Source: Campylobacter sp. W0018 (GTDB taxonomy: Bacteria > Campylobacterota > Campylobacteria > Campylobacterales > Campylobacteraceae). Taken from it: 64,000 nucleotides of DNA. Where the stretch lies: positions 1 to 64,000 of the forward strand of contig JACHTQ010000005.1 of the NCBI GenBank assembly GCA_020135845.1, given 5' to 3'. Every line of letters starts with the position of its first letter. Positions within the stretch are counted from its first letter, which is position 1. The position numbers were made by a program, and so were the translations under genes. The notes beneath the pieces are model-generated. The model was not told the DNA's origin. It did no database searches and saw nothing but the letters and a program-made list of their open reading frames with translations. This document shows positions 48,265-58,010 of this stretch, one piece after another.

Positions 48265-49940
48265 TGTGTTCTGATGTTTATTTTCCATATAGCTAAAGCT
48301 TGATCAGCTAAAAAATTTTGATATTTTTGAATACTCTTAGCATCCCAAACTTTAAACTCTCTTGATACATATTGTGCTAATTTAAAATTAGATTGACTAT
48401 ATATATTAATTTTTTCTTTAAAATTTTTATTTTTTAGTTGTTGATTATATTTTTCTTCCAATAAAATATAATTTCCTAATTTATGCACTTTTTCATCTTT
48501 CGAAGAAGATGGAAGTATATGTTCTACTGTTGCAAGTTGTTCATCACAAATGCCTCCAGACAAATGCCTCTCAATATTAACAAGTAAAAATTTAACTATT
48601 TTTGCATCATTTCCAGAAGTTGCCTTCTTGGAATATATAGAAAAAGATTTTTTAAAATCATTGTCATCAATATCAATTAATTTTAATGCTTTTATAATTT
48701 CATTTGTATTTTTATATTTGTCATAAAATATATTACAAGCAATTTTATTATAATTAGATTCTAATTTATTAGTTCTAGTTTTTGAAATAGAATATCGAAT
48801 GGACAATATAGCACAAACTTTTAAAATTTTAGTAAATTCTTGATCATTTATTATTTTTTCTTTAGCAACTAGCAACAATGGTAAAGATGATTTAAATCTC
48901 AATAATTCCAAAATATCAATATAATATTTGGCATCTTGCTGCGAAAATTCATTCCAAGAATTATGATTTGAATTTTGCAAAGCAAGATATAAAGAAGATA
49001 AATTGTGAAGCTTAGATATAAAACTAAAAGCTTTTTCTGAAGTTTTAATATCTTTTCTAACCTCCTTAAAAAGTCTATTTTTTGTAACTGAATCTGTTTG
49101 AAAATTTACAACGCTTCTTAAAAAATCTGGTATTTTTTCTGTTGAAATTTTATTATTTATATCTTCCCACATTGCATTAGCTTGTTCCAAAGCCTCAGAA
49201 TCATTTTTTAATAAACTTAAAAAATAATTTTTCAATAAATCTGCAGCTGTTAATTCAGCTCCTCTAGCATTTAAAGTTTGAAATAAAACATAAGCATCTA
49301 GCTCATTTTGGACTACAATCACAATAAATTTTAATTGTTCTCCTATCATTTCTACATATTCTGCAATTTTCTTTCCGTCTTCTTTTTGGAATTTTTCTTT
49401 AATTTTCCTTTGAAAAAAACCAAATGCTTTATGTAATAAAAGATTAGATTTATCTGCATCTGCTAAAGTTGATTTATTCGGAATATTCTGATTAATAATA
49501 TAAGTAGTAAAAAAATTATTATTAGTTTTATTTAAAGTAAGTTTTGGAACTATTTTTAATGTCGTAGAGCTTTCATAACCTAAATATTTTTTATTAAAAA
49601 TTTCTTTTCTTTTTTCATTATCTATTTTATCTTTATCTTTTTTTACCAAATCATCTATATAAGCAATAACCGCGGCAATAAAAATACTTAATGTGCTCAA
49701 TCTTTGCTGCCCGTCAATGATATCTATATTTTTAATATCTTTGGTTTCTTGCAATACTACAGAACCCATAAAATGTGGATAATTTGATTTTTCCAAATCT
49801 TCAATATCGCTCCACAAATCTTCCCATTGATCCTCATCCCAAGAATAGTTCCTTTGATATTTTGGAACACTGTAAGTTCTATCTTTACTAAATAAATCAT
49901 TTAAGGTTAAAGTCTCTGTATTTAAAAAACTATTACTCAT
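48261..49940 (-). CDS. DUF262/DUF1524 protein, probable GmrSD-type anti-phage nuclease
   Basis: An intact 559-residue protein. The N-terminal DUF262 domain has VPKYQRNYSW (25-34) and IDGQQRLST (75-83), the nucleotide-binding signature. FQTLNARGAELTAADLLKNY continues that domain. The C-terminal DUF1524 domain has VEHILP (His474), followed by LGNYILLEEKYN, the HNH-like nuclease pattern. This pair occurs in GmrSD, SspE and BrxU-type restriction of modified or phosphorothioate-labelled DNA. Miller and colleagues described extra rlo/mlo genes inside C. jejuni type I loci; this may be one of them. It sits between the broken hsdR and hsdS genes and overlaps hsdS by 4 bp. Its target is unknown. Confidence 0.8.
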   Translation of the reverse strand: MSNSFLNTETLTLNDLFSKDRTYSVPKYQRNYSWDEDQWEDLWSDIEDLEKSNYPHFMGSVVLQETKDIKNIDIIDGQQRLSTLSIFIAAVIAYIDDLVKKDKDKIDNEKRKEIFNKKYLGYESSTTLKIVPKLTLNKTNNNFFTTYIINQNIPNKSTLADADKSNLLLHKAFGFFQRKIKEKFQKEDGKKIAEYVEMIGEQLKFIVIVVQNELDAYVLFQTLNARGAELTAADLLKNYFLSLLKNDSEALEQANAMWEDINNKISTEKIPDFLRSVVNFQTDSVTKNRLFKEVRKDIKTSEKAFSFISKLHNLSSLYLALQNSNHNSWNEFSQQDAKYYIDILELLRFKSSLPLLLVAKEKIINDQEFTKILKVCAILSIRYSISKTRTNKLESNYNKIACNIFYDKYKNTNEIIKALKLIDIDDNDFKKSFSIYSKKATSGNDAKIVKFLLVNIERHLSGGICDEQLATVEHILPSSSKDEKVHKLGNYILLEEKYNQQLKNKNFKEKINIYSQSNFKLAQYVSREFKVWDAKSIQKYQNFLADQALAIWKINIRTQ

Positions 49941-49998
49941 ATTTTTCCTTTTCTTTAATAATAAAAATATATTAATATTATAATATTAATTAAATTTA

Positions 49999-52307
49999 TT
50001 ATAAATAAATTTCCCTTTGCAAGTCATCAAAACTTTGCTTTAAATTTTCTAAACTTCCAAATTCATCGGCCAATTCTCTAACACTGCCCAAAGAACTAAG
50101 CTCTATAAGCGGTTTTAAACCCTCATCAAAATCTTTTATGCCGTATTCTTGATATCGATTCAGTAAAAATTCTATAAATTTTATAGCCTTTTCTTTTTGA
50201 AAGCGTTTTAAGAATTCGCTATTTTCTACTTGCAAAACACGTTCTTGCCTTGTTTTGATCTCGCTATTAAAACTTAAATGCGCTAAAACATCATATATAT
50301 CACAATCTTTCTTTTCAAAAATTTCACTCAAATCTTTTAAGGCATCCTCATCCACTCCATCTTTTTCAAGAGCTTTTAACAAATTCTCTCTATTGCTTTG
50401 GACACTCCAAATTTCACGCAATTTTTTCTCATCATCATAATACTCACCCAGCTTGCCTATCAAAAATTCCAAAAATTCCTTAGTTCGAAGTGGCTTACCC
50501 TCTAATCCCACATAACTTGTCACGATATCTAAAACTTTAAGTTTTGTGCCTACAAGATGCACAATTACTCTTTTTTTTCTTTGCTTTCTTCTTTTGTTTT
50601 CTTTATCTCTTTGGTGATTTTTCTTTCTTTTTCTTGCTCTTTTTCTTTGATTTCTTCTATTTTTTCACCATCCCATTTTGGATCGTAAAAAAGCTTAGTA
50701 GCGCCAACAAAATCAAGTATGGTAAAAAAGTCTTTACCTTCATACACTCTAGTTCCACGCCCAATAATTTGCTTAAATTCCACCATAGAACCTATATTTG
50801 CTAGTAAAACGATATTGCGGACATTTTTAGCATCCACGCCTGTTGTAAGCATTTTAGAACTTGTAAGTATGACAGGAAAGCTTTTATCATTGTCTTGAAA
50901 CTGCTTTAGATAATCAATCCCTATTTTACCTTCATCGCTCGTTACCCTTACACAATAATCATCTTCTTTAACATTTTTGTATTTATCTATAGCTCTTTTT
51001 ACTTCACTCGCATGGGCTTGATTGACACAAAAAACGATAGTTTTATCCATAGGATTTATAAGCTCCAAAATTTTCTTAGCAATAAAATCATTATATCTTG
51101 GTAAAAATATATTTCTTTCAAATTCACTTTGCTTGTAAAAACCTTTTTCAAGATCCCCTTGTATCAAATCATTAGGATTATAAACATAACCATCACTCAA
51201 GCTTGTTTTGATGAGTTTGACTTTATAAGGTGTTAAAAAGCCATCTTCAATACCACTTTTAAGACTATAATCATAAACACTTTCGCCAAAATATTCATAA
51301 GTATCTATATTTTCTTCTTTTTTTGGAGTTGCGGTTAAACCGATTTGAGTCGCGTAAGAAAAATACTCAAGCACCGCTCTCCAACTTCCCTCTTCATTGG
51401 CTCCGCCTCTATGACATTCATCTATAATGATAAGATCAAAAAAATCTTTTGGATATTGCAGATAAAATTTACTCTCTTGTTGTTCTTCTGTATTTTCTTG
51501 TTCTTTTGAATTTGAAGCTAAACTTTGATAAATTCCAAAAAAGACATTGGCATTTGTTATGATTTTTCCACCATTTTTCTTTATCTCTTCAGCGCTAATT
51601 GCCTTGCAATCACCCTCTATAGGATTAAATTCCCCCAAAGCTTGATCTCTTAAGGTAATCCTATCGCATAAAAACAATATTTTAGGTTTTTGATCTTTAT
51701 TTTCTTTATTCCATTTTGCTTCCAATAAACAATAACATAAAGCAAAAGCTATAGTTGTTTTTCCTGTACCCGTAGCAAGAGTAAGTAAAATTCTATCTTT
51801 ATCATTTATAATTGCTTCTATGACTTTATCAACCGCTATTTTTTGATAATACCTTAACTCTTTTTCTGGCATATACATCGGTTTTTGCGTTAAAAGTTTG
51901 TATTGTCACTCTTTAAGATTGCTATGAATTCGATCAAAAAGCTCTTTTGGAGTTGGAAATTTATCTATGTATTCTCCTTTAGAGCTTCTCATATCGTATT
52001 CATAAATTTTTTCTCCATTGGTGCTATATACAAAAAATACATTTAAATTTTTTGCATATTCTATGCCTTGAGATAATCCATCTAAAGCATCTTTACTAAG
52101 TTTTTTAGCTTCGATTACGGCAAGATTTTTTCCTTCATATGTGAGCAAATAATCCACAAATTTTCTTTCACCTCTTTTACCACCTAAAAGCTTTCTACCT
52201 GTTGTAAAATAATAATTTCTACGAATATCAGCTTCACTCCAAGAACTACTATAAAGCTTAGTATCTATAAATTTTACTCTAGTATCATCTTCTGAAAGAA
52301 ATTTCAT
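49999..52307 (-). pseudogene. hsdR: hsdR, type I restriction endonuclease, opal stop and frameshift
   Basis: A type I restriction subunit in three pieces. The N-terminal nuclease domain (52307-51906) carries VIEAKKLSKD and ends at a TGA in HSNLKE-stop-QYKLLTQKP; a Trp would be natural, so TGG to TGA is likely. The same frame continues with the helicase motor: LATGTGKTT (Walker A), IIDECHRGG (motif II), GLTATPKK and IIGRGTRVYEGKDFF. A second break at the T8 run 50571-50578 lacks one base; adding it joins SKEKK to RVIVHLVGTKLKV. The helical C-terminal domain then runs to 49999. Reading frame restored, it would have about 770 residues. The UGA has no GG loop downstream, so Sec is not indicated. 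It lies 24 bp after purM. Confidence 0.85.
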
Positions 52308-52331
52308 CACAATCCCCAAAAAGCTAAAAAA

Positions 52332-53321
52332 TCATTCTAAAACTATACCTTCATTGATCACAATTTCACCGATGATAAAAGCATCACTTGCCTCTAAAAC
52401 CTTGCTTACACTTGATGGATCAACCACCATCACTAAACCAACACCCATATTAAAACTTCTATACATTTCATTTTCTTCAACCGCTTCTCCTATAGTATAG
52501 AAAATTTCAGGGGTTTTAAGATGATGTTTTCGGATGATTGCTCCCATTCCACGCGGTAAAACACGCGGTAAATTTTCAACCAAGCCCCCACCGGTAATAT
52601 GTGCTAAAGCATTGATAAAAGGTTTTAAAGCAAGAAATTCACGCACATAAATTCTTGTAGGCTCCAATAAAACATCGATTAAATTTTTTCCTTCTACTTT
52701 ATCATCAAACTTCATCTTTAAACTTTCAAAAAGCACTTTTCTAGCTAAAGAATAGCCATTAGAATGAAGTCCAGAACTTGGAAGTGCCAATAAAATATCA
52801 CCATTTTTTACAAATTTGCTTCGATCGATTTCATCTTCTTCAGCCATGCCTACAGCAAAACCGGCAAGATCAAAATCATCTTTTGCATACATTCCAGGCA
52901 TTTCAGCAGTTTCACCGCCGATTAAAGCACAATTTGCCAACTTACAACCCTTAGCGATCCCTTCAACAACAACTTTTGCAACATCCACTTCTAATTTAGC
53001 TGTAGCATAATAATCTAAAAAGAATAAAGGCGTAGCAAAATTGCAAATAAGATCATTCACACACATCGCAACCAAATCTTGCCCTATGGTGTCGTATTTT
53101 TTTGCGTCTATAGCTAAGCGAAGTTTAGTCCCAACTCCATCTGTAGCACTTAACATCACAGGCTTTTTAAAGCCACTTGGCATTCTAAAAGCACCTGAAA
53201 AAGATCCTATGCCACCAATAACATTTTCATTAAAAGTTTCTTTTACAAGTGGCTTTATAGCTTCAACAAAAGCATTACCGTTATCTATACTTACTCCAGC
53301 ATCTTCGTATGAAATTTTCAT
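52332..53321 (-). CDS. purM: Phosphoribosylformylglycinamidine cyclo-ligase (AIR synthetase)
   Basis: A 329-residue PurM, step five of purine synthesis. SYEDAGVSIDNGN at the start, GVGTKLRLA and GGETAEMPGMY are the family signatures, and the C-terminal HITGGGLVENLPRVLP is intact. It is divergent from coaE. Its last codon is followed after 24 bp by the broken hsdR gene. Confidence 0.95.
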   Translation of the reverse strand: MKISYEDAGVSIDNGNAFVEAIKPLVKETFNENVIGGIGSFSGAFRMPSGFKKPVMLSATDGVGTKLRLAIDAKKYDTIGQDLVAMCVNDLICNFATPLFFLDYYATAKLEVDVAKVVVEGIAKGCKLANCALIGGETAEMPGMYAKDDFDLAGFAVGMAEEDEIDRSKFVKNGDILLALPSSGLHSNGYSLARKVLFESLKMKFDDKVEGKNLIDVLLEPTRIYVREFLALKPFINALAHITGGGLVENLPRVLPRGMGAIIRKHHLKTPEIFYTIGEAVEENEMYRSFNMGVGLVMVVDPSSVSKVLEASDAFIIGEIVINEGIVLE

Positions 53322-53381
53322 TAATTTTCCTTTAAGAAATAAAAAGTTATTTTAACGAAAAAAGTTTTAATAAGGCATAAG

Positions 53382-53993
53382 ATGAAGAATGCTTTTTTTG
53401 TAACCGCTTCAATCGCTTGCGGCAAAAGTACTTTTATACAAATTGCAAATTCTATGGGATTTCAAAGCATCAGCGCAGATGAAATCGCTCATGAAATTTT
53501 AGATCAACACTCTTTAGAACTTGCACAAGTGTTTTCAAAATTCAATACAAAAAATCAAAAATTATTAAAAGAGAACAAAAAAATCGATAGAAAAATTCTT
53601 AGTAGTATCATTTTTAATAATCAGGAAGCAAAAAAAATATTAGAAGATTTTACCCACCCAAAAATCAGAATGCAAATTTTAGAGCAAATGCAAATTTTAG
53701 AAAAACAAAATAAACCCTATTTCGTTGAAATTCCACTTTTTTTTGAAAGCAAAGCTTATGAGAATTTAGGCAAAGTGATCTTGATATATTCTCCTAAAGA
53801 ATTAAGTCTAGAAAGACTCATGAAAAGGGATAATTTAAATTTAAAAGCTGCCAAAGAAAGGCTTTATTCTCAAATGGATATAGAAGAAAAACTTAAAAAA
53901 TCGGATTTGATTATAAAAAATACTGGCTCTTATGCCGATTTTGAGAAAGAATGCATACTGACAATTAAAAAAATCTCCAAAGGAATAATTTGA
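53382..53993 (+). CDS. coaE: Dephospho-CoA kinase
   Basis: A 203-residue P-loop kinase for the final step of coenzyme A synthesis. The P-loop is ASIACGKST (about 9-17), in which Ala-Cys replaces the more common Gly-Ser. ISADEIAHEIL (about 30-40) is the substrate-binding segment and VEIPLFFE is typical of CoaE. The stop overlaps the dapF start. Confidence 0.92.
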   Translation: MKNAFFVTASIACGKSTFIQIANSMGFQSISADEIAHEILDQHSLELAQVFSKFNTKNQKLLKENKKIDRKILSSIIFNNQEAKKILEDFTHPKIRMQILEQMQILEKQNKPYFVEIPLFFESKAYENLGKVILIYSPKELSLERLMKRDNLNLKAAKERLYSQMDIEEKLKKSDLIIKNTGSYADFEKECILTIKKISKGII

Positions 53994-54739
53994 AATTTTA
54001 TAAATATTGTGCTAATGGCAATGATTTTATCATTGCAAATGCTGATAAAAAAGAAAATAGAAGTGAATTAGCTAAAGAAATTTGCGATCGCTATAAAGGC
54101 ATAGGTGCAGATGGTTTTATCGTGATCTTGCCTCATGAAAAATACGATTTTGAATGGGAATTTTATAACAATGATGGCTCTTATGCAAGTATGTGTGGCA
54201 ATGGCTCAAGGGCTGCGGCACATTTTGCACATCATATCAATAAAACACCATCAAAAATGACTTTTTTAACTGGAGCAGGTGTGATCAAAGCCGAAGTTGA
54301 AAATGATTTGGTAGAAATTTCATTTGGACAAGTTAAAAATATAAAAAGCCCATTTGAAGAATTTGGAAAAACTTGGCAAATTTGCGATACTGGAGTGCCA
54401 CATTTAGTACATTTTTGTAAAAATTTAGATGAATTTGATATCATACTTTGTGAAAAAATGAGAAAAAAGTATAATGCAAATGTCAATTTTGCAAAAATCA
54501 TAAATGAAAATTCCTTAAAGGTACGAACCTTTGAACGCGGTGTCGAAAATGAAACTTTAGCTTGTGGAACAGGAATGGGGGCTTGTTTTTATTTTGCACT
54601 TTTAGAGCAAAAAATTCAAGATAAAGCTAGTGTGTTTCCAAAAAGCGGAGAAAAAGTTGATTTTAGATTAGAACATGAAGAATTGTTTTTTAAAGGAAAG
54701 GTAAGATACTGTTTTGAGGCGAATTATAATTTTTCTTAG
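53990..54739 (+). CDS. dapF: Diaminopimelate epimerase
   Basis: A 249-residue DapF that converts LL- to meso-diaminopimelate for lysine and peptidoglycan. Two catalytic cysteines are in MCGNGSRA (near 70) and ACGTGMGA (near 194). YCANGNDFIIA at the N-terminus is characteristic. The start may be TTG at 53990 by overlap with coaE. Confidence 0.95.
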   Translation: MKFYKYCANGNDFIIANADKKENRSELAKEICDRYKGIGADGFIVILPHEKYDFEWEFYNNDGSYASMCGNGSRAAAHFAHHINKTPSKMTFLTGAGVIKAEVENDLVEISFGQVKNIKSPFEEFGKTWQICDTGVPHLVHFCKNLDEFDIILCEKMRKKYNANVNFAKIINENSLKVRTFERGVENETLACGTGMGACFYFALLEQKIQDKASVFPKSGEKVDFRLEHEELFFKGKVRYCFEANYNFS

Positions 54740-55469
54740 TCTTTTTTTGAGTCAAATTTTTGCTACATCAAATTTAGAAGATGGCTTTGGGGAAGATTAT
54801 TATAACTTAAGCATAGAAGAAAAAAGGCAAGTTTTTTTTGTCAAAATGAATGCGATGTTTGATGAAAGTTTTAAAGAAATCGCTAAAGAGCAAGATTTCA
54901 TCGATGCATTTTTTAAATACGAATTTCAAAATGGCTTTAGATTGGCCAATCAACAAGCTTTTGCCAAACTTTTAGAACTCAAAGAAAAATATCGCGTACA
55001 AAATCTTTTTGATTATCATGAGTATAAAAAAAGAATCGCTCCTATCCCAAAATCTATGGGCATAGCACAAGCTTTAGTTGAAAGCGCAACCGGCACTAGT
55101 CGTTTTGCAAAAGAAGCAAACAATCTTTTTGGGGAATGGACTTGGGGCGATAAGGGCTTGATTCCTGATCTAAGACATCCTGATAAAAAGCATAAAATTA
55201 AAATTTTTGATTCTTTGCAAGATAGTGTTAATTCTTACGTTTTAAATTTAAACAGACATTTTGCTTACGCTAATTTTAGAGAAGCAAGGTATCAAGATAT
55301 GAAAGAAGGTAAACTTATAAAAGGCTTTGAAGCTATAAGAACCTTGCACGCTTATTCAGAACGTAAAGATTTTTACATCGATATCATAACAAAGGTCATG
55401 AATAAATATCATCTTGAAAAATACGATAATCTTAATTCTAAGCCAAGCTTAGATCTTTTTAAAGATTAA
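54714..55469 (+). CDS. Bax-like exported glucosaminidase
   Basis: A 251-residue exported protein with a short signal peptide (RRIIIFLSLFLSQIFA). The catalytic domain is of the Bax/mannosyl-glycoprotein endo-beta-N-acetylglucosaminidase family: ALVESATGTSRFAKEANNLFGEW has the probable catalytic Glu, and SVNSYVLNLNRHFAYANFR is a second conserved block. It would trim peptidoglycan. Translation appears to start at TTG (54714), 26 bp inside dapF, because this gives a full signal peptide. Confidence 0.82.
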   Translation: MRRIIIFLSLFLSQIFATSNLEDGFGEDYYNLSIEEKRQVFFVKMNAMFDESFKEIAKEQDFIDAFFKYEFQNGFRLANQQAFAKLLELKEKYRVQNLFDYHEYKKRIAPIPKSMGIAQALVESATGTSRFAKEANNLFGEWTWGDKGLIPDLRHPDKKHKIKIFDSLQDSVNSYVLNLNRHFAYANFREARYQDMKEGKLIKGFEAIRTLHAYSERKDFYIDIITKVMNKYHLEKYDNLNSKPSLDLFKD

Positions 55470-56503
55470 AAACCAAGCGCAAATTTATCAAAAGGTAAAA
55501 TTTCAAATTTAACCCCTTGCTCTAAAAAACTATTTTCACTCGAAAGAGTGATAAATATCACATTATAAATTCCTAATTCTAAAGCCTTAGAAACGATTTT
55601 TCTTGCGCGAATTTTAATCAAATCAATATCCAAAGTCGGACTAGAAATATAAGCGATTTTCAACTCTTTGCTAAAAAAATGAAAATATTTATTGTAAAAA
55701 AAATCTTCTTGAAATTTAAAAAGCTCATTTAAAATCACATTTTCAAATAAATGCGCAAAATCTTTATAAATGCAAAGATTATTTCTTAAGCCAAAATCTC
55801 TAAAATAAATCTTTTGAAGTTTTTTTTCACTATGCATAATAGGATAAATAATATAGTGATTTTCAAGCTCTTTTATGGCATGATAAACGCTATCTTTTGA
55901 AGTTTTTATTTTTGTTTTAAGCTCTAAAAATAACTTAGAAATGCTAATTTGCTGCCCTAAATTTTTAGCTAAATATTTTAAAATTTCGAGCTCTAAAAAG
56001 TTAAAACTTTGCCTTAAAAGCTCATTTTTTTGGCTCAATTCACTGCGTCCAGTTTGCAAAAAAAGCCCTACTAAGTGATTAATGGGAAGATTTTTTTTAT
56101 TGATACTTATAAATTCTTCAAAATCAAAATAATCAAGCCAAAGTTCTTTAAAATCTTTAAAATGCAAATCCTTTTTATCTGTGCTTACTATAATAGGAAT
56201 TTTGATATCTTGCAAATCCAAAATAAAATCAAGATCATAAAGACAAAGAATTTTGATTTGATGATGATTTTGCAAAAAAACTCCAAGTTGCTTTAAACTC
56301 TCTTTTTCAAAACGTATATCGCTTAAATTTAAAAATAAAATTTCTTCGGGTATAAATTGAGATAGATAATTAAAAATTAAAGTTTTTTTGCCTGATTTTT
56401 TGGGACCTTTAAGGATGATATTGGCTTGTGAAATTTGCACTTTTCTTTCATAGCTTATTTCAAATTTGGGTGCATTTTCATAAAAAAAATTCAATATTTT
56501 CAT
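55466..56503 (-). CDS. AAA-type ATPase with winged helix (DUF4143-like)
   Basis: A 345-residue protein. An N-terminal P-loop ILKGPKKSGKKTLIF (about 31-45) is followed by a Walker B-like ILCLYDLDF and a sensor-like PIIVSTDKK. A winged helix (KTSKDSVYHAIKELENHYII, near 203-222) and a C-terminal domain with VILNELF (near 260) match the AAA_14/DUF4143 pattern. The fold is associated with nuclease-like C-terminal regions of unclear role. I recall the orthologue as Cj1533c, annotated as a helix-turn-helix protein. Convergent with the glucosaminidase gene. Confidence 0.7.
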   Translation of the reverse strand: MKILNFFYENAPKFEISYERKVQISQANIILKGPKKSGKKTLIFNYLSQFIPEEILFLNLSDIRFEKESLKQLGVFLQNHHQIKILCLYDLDFILDLQDIKIPIIVSTDKKDLHFKDFKELWLDYFDFEEFISINKKNLPINHLVGLFLQTGRSELSQKNELLRQSFNFLELEILKYLAKNLGQQISISKLFLELKTKIKTSKDSVYHAIKELENHYIIYPIMHSEKKLQKIYFRDFGLRNNLCIYKDFAHLFENVILNELFKFQEDFFYNKYFHFFSKELKIAYISSPTLDIDLIKIRARKIVSKALELGIYNVIFITLSSENSFLEQGVKFEILPFDKFALGF

Positions 56504-56542
56504 TTTTTTCCTTTTAAAAAGGATATTATAATAATTTTTTCT

Positions 56543-57446
56543 TCATAAAAGTTTTAAAACTTTATAAATCATCGCAGGACAAAGTCTTGGATGATGTAAC
56601 CTTGTTCCTAAATTTAAGATGATCTTATTTCCCTTCTTAGAGTGCAAGGCTTGGACAAAATTAAAATGATGCCAACAAATTTGCTCCTTAGGTAAATGAT
56701 GGGTATAAAAATGATAAGAATTATTTTTTGTATGCAAGCTGTTATTTTTTATATTTTTAGAAAGTCCAGGAGCTTGAAAGGTATAAATTCTATCTACAGC
56801 AAATCCTAAACGCGCCATAAAAATTTGCGCTAAATATCCGCCTAAAGAATGCCCTACTAGAGTGATTTTTTTAAATTGAAATTTTGATTTGAGTTTTTTA
56901 TAAAAAGAGCAAAGGGATAAATATTGTGCTTTAGGGATTTTGTGATTTAAAAATTAAAAAATCACTCCAAATATCTCCAAGATCAAATTTAATCGGCCTT
57001 AAATCACTCCCAACAATGGCTAAAATAAATTCTTGAGTGTTTCTATCTTGAAACAAACTCGCTCTAAAACCGCCTTTAGATTCTAAGAAATTTTCATTAA
57101 TATGAGCGAGTAAAACGAAATTTTTTATAAAATAAAATGCTATAAAAGGATCAAATTTTCCTATGGCTATACCATTTTTATAAGAAAAATTTGTCAAAAC
57201 CTTAAAGAATTCTTTTTGGCTAACTTTAACAAAAATATCTTTTAAATCTAAATTCAAATAAGCAGCATGAGAAAGCAAAGAATAATGATACATTTGAATC
57301 AAATATTCTTTATTTTCTTGAAATTTAGAGTGTAATTTTTCTTTGAAATTTGATTCTTGAAGAGTTAAAGATTTTTTAGATGATAAATTTAAAAAAGTAT
57401 CAAAATCATAAAGGGGTAAAAACCCCTTTTTAATTACATTTTGCAA
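56543..57446 (-). pseudogene. Lipase-like alpha/beta hydrolase, frameshifted
   Basis: Two frames together form a lipase-family protein. The first (57446-56931) covers the N-terminal helical part to DIWSDFLIFK. A one-base insertion near 56944-56955 (T5/A3 runs) leads to a premature stop. In the shifted frame the sequence continues HKIPKAQYLSLC, then ITLVGHSLGGYLAQIF with the GHSLG nucleophile elbow, and on to ARLGFAVDRIYTFQAPG and the end at 56543. The real start is uncertain, as the visible one is a TTG overlapping the dps stop. Inactive as sequenced unless the shift is an error. Confidence 0.65.
57414..57433 (-). terminator. Hairpin after dps
   Basis: On the minus strand AAAGGGG and CCCCTTT pair around TTTTTA a few bases after the dps stop. 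The tail is only partly U-rich (ATGATTTTGATAC). A likely terminator, though it sits inside the open frame of the lipase remnant. Confidence 0.5.
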
Positions 57447-57883
57447 GTGTTTTGTAAAGTAGAGCTAAGCATCCAAAGACTTTTTTCATATTTTGCAATA
57501 TTTTCTTGTGCAAATGCGACTGTAGTTGTGTCTCCTGCTTTTTCTGAAACCTCATTTAACTTTTTAAATTCAGCTAAAAGATACTCATAATCTTGTTTAA
57601 TTAACTCAATCACTTCAGTTGGTGTAAAGCAATCTTTACCCACTTTAGGACTTTTTGCATTTTCCATTAAAACTTTTTGACAAGTGATTGCTTTTTCACC
57701 AAGTTGCAAAACTCTTTCAGCACAATCATCAAAAAGTTCTGCCATTTCTTCATAAGCTTTTTCTGTATATTCATGGATTGAAAAAAATTGCAAACCTTTT
57801 ACATTCCAGTGATAATTATGGAATTTAATCCATAAGTGATGAGCATCCGCTTGCATTTGTAATAATTGTTTAACAACTGACAT
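57434..57883 (-). CDS. dps: Dps, iron-binding ferritin-like stress protein
   Basis: A 149-residue Dps of the bacterioferritin/NapA type. [14 protein letters not shown] (about 17-30) and [26 protein letters not shown] (with the ferroxidase His, Asp and Glu) are the signature. It forms dodecamers that store iron and protect DNA from peroxide. RBS AAAAGGAG lies upstream. A Fur/PerR-like palindrome overlaps the promoter. Confidence 0.94.
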   Translation of the reverse strand: MSVVKQLLQMQADAHHLWIKFHNYHWNVKGLQFFSIHEYTEKAYEEMAELFDDCAERVLQLGEKAITCQKVLMENAKSPKVGKDCFTPTEVIELIKQDYEYLLAEFKKLNEVSEKAGDTTTVAFAQENIAKYEKSLWMLSSTLQNTCKM

Positions 57884-57909
57884 TTTAACTCCTTTTTTTA
57901 TTTTTTAAA

Positions 57910-57945
57910 ATTATAACATAAAATTCTTAAATAATAATTATTATT
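57910..57945 (-). promoter_or_regulatory. dps promoter with Fur/PerR-like palindrome
   Basis: A TATAAT at 57910-57915 lies about 30 bp before the dps ATG. A perfect 16-bp palindrome AATAATAATTATTATT spans 57930-57945 over the -35 region. The pattern of repeated NAT triplets resembles Fur and PerR boxes of Campylobacter. Binding is not shown. Confidence 0.45.
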
Positions 57946-58010
57946 AATTAAAAATTTATATTATAAAATTTATTTAAAAACTATTATACTCTTTTTATTT
58001 AAAAAAATAG

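Noticed and set aside
51906..51908. Selenocysteine in hsdR
   Set aside because: No SECIS-like hairpin downstream and no redox role for the position; Trp is expected there.
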